47,971 nucleotides of DNA from a virus: the IMG/VR virus record IMGVR_UViG_3300036787_000035, positions 1-47,971 of that record, one strand, 5' to 3'. This document shows positions 44,833 to 47,971 of this stretch, one piece after another. Under the pieces are notes generated by a model, which saw nothing but the letters and a program-made list of their open reading frames with translations, did not search any database and was not told the DNA's origin. How positions within the stretch are numbered: position 1 is the first letter of the stretch; each line of letters begins with the position of its first letter. The translations under genes and the position numbers were made by a program.

Positions 44833-46296
44833 TTACCTTATCCCAAGTGCCTTGTTTATGGCATTCCGATTTATTTTGAGCCTTCCGAATAAGGGATAGA
44901 GCCGGCGGAGCGCCTGAGTCGTACTATCCACTTGATCATCATGGGCGGCCGCCGGGAAGGTAGTCATCTCGGAGACGTAAGCCTTTATCCACGGGCAAAG
45001 AGCTTCATTAGGAAGCCATACGTTGAGCGCTTCCCAGTAGCATGTAACCGCATGGGCGCGGGCGAGCTTCGAGCCGTCGGGCTCAATCGGGATGATGCCA
45101 GGCACCTGAGCCTTGAGCACGTCAATAACTGCCGGTCCGTTAGCCTTGTCCTCAATCAGCACCTCGCGAATCTGCGGCCATTTTAGTTTCTGGGTAACGA
45201 TGGCTTTGCATGTAACGCTGAAACTCATGCGAGCGCGGATCTGATCAAGTAGATAACTGTTGGCTCCCTTTTTGCCCCATACCTGCCCGACTACGAAATC
45301 GGTCCCGTCCGTGTCTTTGAAAGTGCAATCCCAAGACGCTATTACCTTGTCAAATTTCTTCGGCAGATCGTTCGGGTTGTAATACTGAATACAAAAATCC
45401 TTGAAGACGTTGCCGCCCAGAGCCTTCGGGCTCTGCTGATACAAGCATGAAAACCAATAATCGGAAAAAAGAGCTTTAGTCTCATATAGTTTTTCGAGAC
45501 TGTGAAGCTCGGGAACGAGAGCACCTTCTGGTAATTTGGGGTTATATCCGACTTCATCGGGCAGGTTGATCGCCGGGAATCGCAAATGAGTAAGACGGGG
45601 ATCGCCGGCGAAGTGATCGATGATGCGCCCAACCAGATCATCGACCGCCCAAGATGTAGCCATTATGACTTGACCTGAATTTTGGGAAAGCCGCGTTGTA
45701 AAAGTAGCTTGATACCAAGACCATAGCCCCTCTTTAGTTGTAACGCTGAGCGCTTCCTTTTCGTTTTTGATTGGATCATCGATGATTCCAATGGTCGCGC
45801 TCTTGCCAGTAAGACCGCCCCCGACACCCACCCCCAAATAACTGCCAGTGCCACCTGGCGCAGTAAAATCTCCCATTCGGTTTACGTCGTATTTCTTCTT
45901 TTCTTCCGGGGCTGGAAATAGCTTTTGGTGCTCAAGCGAGTTGATATTTCGGCGAACATCTTGCGCCATTGCTCCAGCCAATTCATCACCATAACTGCAA
46001 GCCGCAATGCGCCAATCGGGGAACCTGCCAAGTAAATAAGCCGGTAGTTTGCGAGAAGCTATTTCAGATTTTCCGCTCTGCGGGGGAGCTTGAAGAATCA
46101 AAACCGGACGCTTGCCCGCTTGCACATCAGTTATAAATTTGTCAATCGCCGCGCATACTCGTTCGGCAAATGTCGATGTTTTATAACCAAGCATCGTGTA
46201 TTTGATATACCCGTACATCGTCTTCTGCCCGTTGCGACGGGCGAATATCTCTTCGGCAGCGGCTTCCTCGGTTTCGTCCTCAGTAATGGAAATCAT
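44833..46296 (-). CDS. terL: Terminase large subunit
   Basis: 487 residues from the ATG at 46296, which overlaps the upstream stop (ATGA). ATPase motifs: Walker A LQAPPQSGKSE (about residues 69-79), Walker B ATIGIIDDP, coupling motif ATSWAVDD. Nuclease motifs: VIASWDCTFKDTDGTDFVVG, VLIEDKANGPAVIDVL and AAHDDQVDSTTQAL with three acidic residues. It cuts and pumps DNA into heads. Translation appears coupled to the GIY-YIG endonuclease instead of to a small terminase. Confidence 0.93.
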   Translation of the reverse strand: MISITEDETEEAAAEEIFARRNGQKTMYGYIKYTMLGYKTSTFAERVCAAIDKFITDVQAGKRPVLILQAPPQSGKSEIASRKLPAYLLGRFPDWRIAACSYGDELAGAMAQDVRRNINSLEHQKLFPAPEEKKKYDVNRMGDFTAPGGTGSYLGVGVGGGLTGKSATIGIIDDPIKNEKEALSVTTKEGLWSWYQATFTTRLSQNSGQVIMATSWAVDDLVGRIIDHFAGDPRLTHLRFPAINLPDEVGYNPKLPEGALVPELHSLEKLYETKALFSDYWFSCLYQQSPKALGGNVFKDFCIQYYNPNDLPKKFDKVIASWDCTFKDTDGTDFVVGQVWGKKGANSYLLDQIRARMSFSVTCKAIVTQKLKWPQIREVLIEDKANGPAVIDVLKAQVPGIIPIEPDGSKLARAHAVTCYWEALNVWLPNEALCPWIKAYVSEMTTFPAAAHDDQVDSTTQALRRLYPLFGRLKINRNAINKALGIR

Positions 46297-46970
46297 TTGA
46301 CGAATGCCCAGGTCAGGCCACCGCAAGCTGATGGGCGATGGCCATTACAGACGTTGCTGATATTGCTTGTAGCCGCTTTCGGGAAGCCGTTCTTCCGAGC
46401 CCATGTGGCAGCAGCACTAACCGAATCAAAGATCATGCCGTTGGAGCAAGTAACGGCCTTTCGCATGGAAGCGCTACGCTCGGCAAAATCTGAGGGAGCG
46501 GTTATATTGCGAGCCTTTTGAGAAGCACTGAGTTTTGCGCGAGTTTCTTCGGACGGTCGGCGTGCTCTGAGTCTGACTCGGGTTTCTTCTGATGGCCGAA
46601 TCCCCTTATGCGATGCCGCTATTTTCTGTTTATGCTGAGCACTCTTGGGTTTACCCTTGTGACGCTCGCTGATCTTCCGGCAAATCTCTTCCGAAGCACC
46701 CGAGATGCCTTCGCCGCCGTCTGTAAGGTTACAGAGAGCCGCCCGGCCGCAAATGAGAATGATCGACTTCTCTAGGTCAAAAGCCGCCTTTTCGCTTAGT
46801 CCGTCCGCGAGAATAATGACGGAGAATCCATACTTGGATGCAACCCGTTGCCAGTGAGGATTGCGCCCAGTTGCGAGCCAAGCGCGCCGTCGCTGCCCTT
46901 TGCCGATATAAAAGACCTCGCCCGCCTTACGCGGGGATATCGTTTTGTGGGCGTAAACGTAAAACTTCAT
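46293..46970 (-). CDS. GIY-YIG homing endonuclease with NUMOD repeats
   Basis: 225 residues. KFYVYAHKTISPRKAGEVFY then IGKGQRRRAWLATGRN give the GIY-YIG catalytic start (Y4, Y20 region, Arg in RRRAW), and SEKAAFDLEKSIILICG holds the catalytic Glu. DNA-binding repeats follow: NUMOD3 units (ISERHKGKPKSAQHKQKIAA; GIRPSEETRVRLRARRPSEE) and a NUMOD1-like end (FDSVSAAATWARKNGFPKAA). It appears intact. It is a free-standing mobile gene placed before terL, a usual target for phage homing genes. Confidence 0.9.
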   Translation of the reverse strand: MKFYVYAHKTISPRKAGEVFYIGKGQRRRAWLATGRNPHWQRVASKYGFSVIILADGLSEKAAFDLEKSIILICGRAALCNLTDGGEGISGASEEICRKISERHKGKPKSAQHKQKIAASHKGIRPSEETRVRLRARRPSEETRAKLSASQKARNITAPSDFAERSASMRKAVTCSNGMIFDSVSAAATWARKNGFPKAATSNISNVCNGHRPSACGGLTWAFVK

Positions 46971-46976
46971 GGATGC

Positions 46977-46982
46977 ATAATA
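46977..46982 (-). promoter_or_regulatory. -10 box for the late/GIY-YIG gene, leaderless position
   Basis: On the minus strand TATTAT is followed by six bases and the ATG at 46970. No good -35 box is seen, as expected for a late promoter that may need an activator. It would head the whole late operon. Confidence 0.4.
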
Positions 46983-47023
46983 TCAGTCCGCAACGTATAA
47001 ATAATAACGGAGGGCTTCAAATA

Positions 47024-47971
47024 ATGAGAACTAAGATTTTACTCGCACTCGCGTTGTGCTTTGGTTTAGGGGCTCCCGCCGCTCGCGCTCAGTTGGCGAG
47101 CCCTTACAGCAATTCGGTTTTCCCTGCGAAGATCTTTACCGCCACGGGGCAAACCAGTACCCCATTTCAACTCAACGGCCTGGTAGTGCCCTCAACCGTC
47201 GGAAGCTCTTTCGCGTCGGGGACAATCGCTGTAACCGGAACTTCCCTGACAACTGCAACCTTCGCCGTGTTGGGGAGTAGCGACAACGGAGCGACTTACT
47301 ACTCGATTCCAATCACTGCGGTAACGCCAGGCGCAACCCCAACCGCAACCGTGACAGCGACCGCGAACGGGCTTTATCAAGTCAATCTCGCCGGCCTGAC
47401 TCATATCAAATTCGTGACTTCGGGAACGTTCACGGCAACCAGCGTAAGCCTTACGCTCACTGCCAGCCCTAACGCGATGGTTGCGCGGGGGGCTTCAACT
47501 GGCGGAGGGCTGAGTGCGGTCACGGGCACGGCCCCGGTGGATTGCACGACGAGCGGATCGAGCGTAGATTGCGCGATGGCTCAGGCTACTTCATCGGTGG
47601 ACGGCTACCTATCGCACATTGACTGGGCCGCATTCAATGGGAAGCAGAATGCACTCGGATTCACTCCATACAACGCAACCAACCCGAGTGGGTACATCAG
47701 CGGCATCACCGGCTCGATGGTGACGACGGCTTTGGGATTCACCCCATACAGCGCCGCGAATCCCTCCGGGTATATCACCAATGCGATTACGTCACTGCCC
47801 AGCCTAAGTCTGCCCTACTCGCAGGTGAGTGGGACGCCATCTGCCTATGTTCTACCCACGGCGACTTCGACCGTGCTCGGAGGCGTGAAGCCGGATGGGA
47901 CAAGCATCCTCAACACGGCGGGGGCGATCTCGGCAACAGCGGCAAGTGTGGGAGCGGATGCTTCCGGTGCG
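47024..47971 (+). CDS. Giant tail fibre/adhesin, 5' part with signal peptide (continues at 137)
   Basis: ATG at 47024 with GGAGG ten bases upstream. The N-terminus is a signal peptide: basic MRTK, hydrophobic ILLALALCFGLGAP and an A-R-A cut site before Gln. The mature start is beta-rich (LASPYSNSVFPAKIFTATGQ), then come collagen-free fibre repeats: two copies of ALGFTPYxAxNPSGYI (about residues 215-245) as in many phage fibres. 316 residues in this part; with the rest about 1503. A hydrophobic, cleavable signal is unexpected for a tail fibre assembled in the cytoplasm. A weak -10 box (TATAAA, 46996-47001) precedes it; divergent from the GIY-YIG gene with only 53 bases between. Confidence 0.85.
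   Translation, partial: MRTKILLALALCFGLGAPAARAQLASPYSNSVFPAKIFTATGQTSTPFQLNGLVVPSTVGSSFASGTIAVTGTSLTTATFAVLGSSDNGATYYSIPITAVTPGATPTATVTATANGLYQVNLAGLTHIKFVTSGTFTATSVSLTLTASPNAMVARGASTGGGLSAVTGTAPVDCTTSGSSVDCAMAQATSSVDGYLSHIDWAAFNGKQNALGFTPYNATNPSGYISGITGSMVTTALGFTPYSAANPSGYITNAITSLPSLSLPYSQVSGTPSAYVLPTATSTVLGGVKPDGTSILNTAGAISATAASVGADASGA
47836..47971. repeat. Right copy of terminal overlap
   Basis: Same sequence as 1-136 apart from two silent differences. It closes the genome into a circle of about 47835 bases when merged. Confidence 0.85.

Overview
The window is a nearly complete, probably circular genome of a tailed phage with a contractile tail (myovirus morphotype), most likely assembled from a metagenome. 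The first 136 bases (1-136) recur at the end (47836-47971) with two silent differences, and one giant fibre gene runs off the right end and continues in frame at the left end. No integrase, tRNA, rRNA or CRISPR array was seen. The DNA is GC-rich. The host cannot be fixed from the sequence. Secreted fibre-like proteins with VGIGTTSP-type repeats are, from memory, common in Acidobacteriota and their phages, which is only a hint.

Layout. (1) 47024 to 3700, plus strand: a ~1500-residue fibre with a signal peptide, closed by two hairpin terminators. (2) 3.8-4.5 kb, minus: two small genes. (3) 4.6-10.5 kb, plus: early/accessory genes, starting with AlpA-like and Fis-like regulators and followed by many small proteins. 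Five near-identical promoters here carry a palindromic operator, TTACTAGTAA, between the -35 and -10 boxes. The terminase small subunit gene (minus, 6597-7496) and an AT-rich gap interrupt this region. (4) 16.55 to 10.53 kb, minus: replication operon with SF2 helicase, a DUF4406-like enzyme, VRR-NUC nuclease, Dam-type methylase, TetR-like HTH and primase-helicase. (5) 16.69-23.28 kb, plus: second replication operon with a RecB/Cas4-like nuclease (DUF2800), a single-strand binding protein (DUF2815), ParB-like protein, family B DNA polymerase and a truncated methylase. (6) 46.97 to 23.14 kb, minus: the late operon in order GIY-YIG endonuclease, large terminase, portal, secreted fibre-like protein, MuF-like protein, protease/scaffold, cement, major capsid, neck proteins, sheath, tube, lysozyme, tail chaperones (with a -1 frameshift), tape measure, baseplate hub/plug/spike/wedge, fibre, then small membrane proteins that probably include the holin.

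The two replication operons diverge at about 16.6 kb and together supply primase, helicases, polymerase, SSB and recombination nucleases. The tail set (DUF3383 sheath, plug, Gp138-like spike, gp25, gpJ, DUF2612) matches small myoviruses of the Pam3 type.

The most unusual signals are regulatory and architectural. They are the dispersed promoter-operator family; start codons sitting exactly where transcription should begin (leaderless mRNAs); stop codons embedded inside the next gene's -35 box; an inverted scar of one of these promoters beside a chimeric gene; a lone plus-strand gene with its own palindromic promoter inside the minus-strand tail operon; a tandem duplication that freed the sheath C-terminus as a separate protein; and relics of endonuclease VII and GIY-YIG genes in gaps of the replication operons. 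No stretch longer than 300 bases lacks a gene; the longest gaps are 3983-4228 and 7497-7751.
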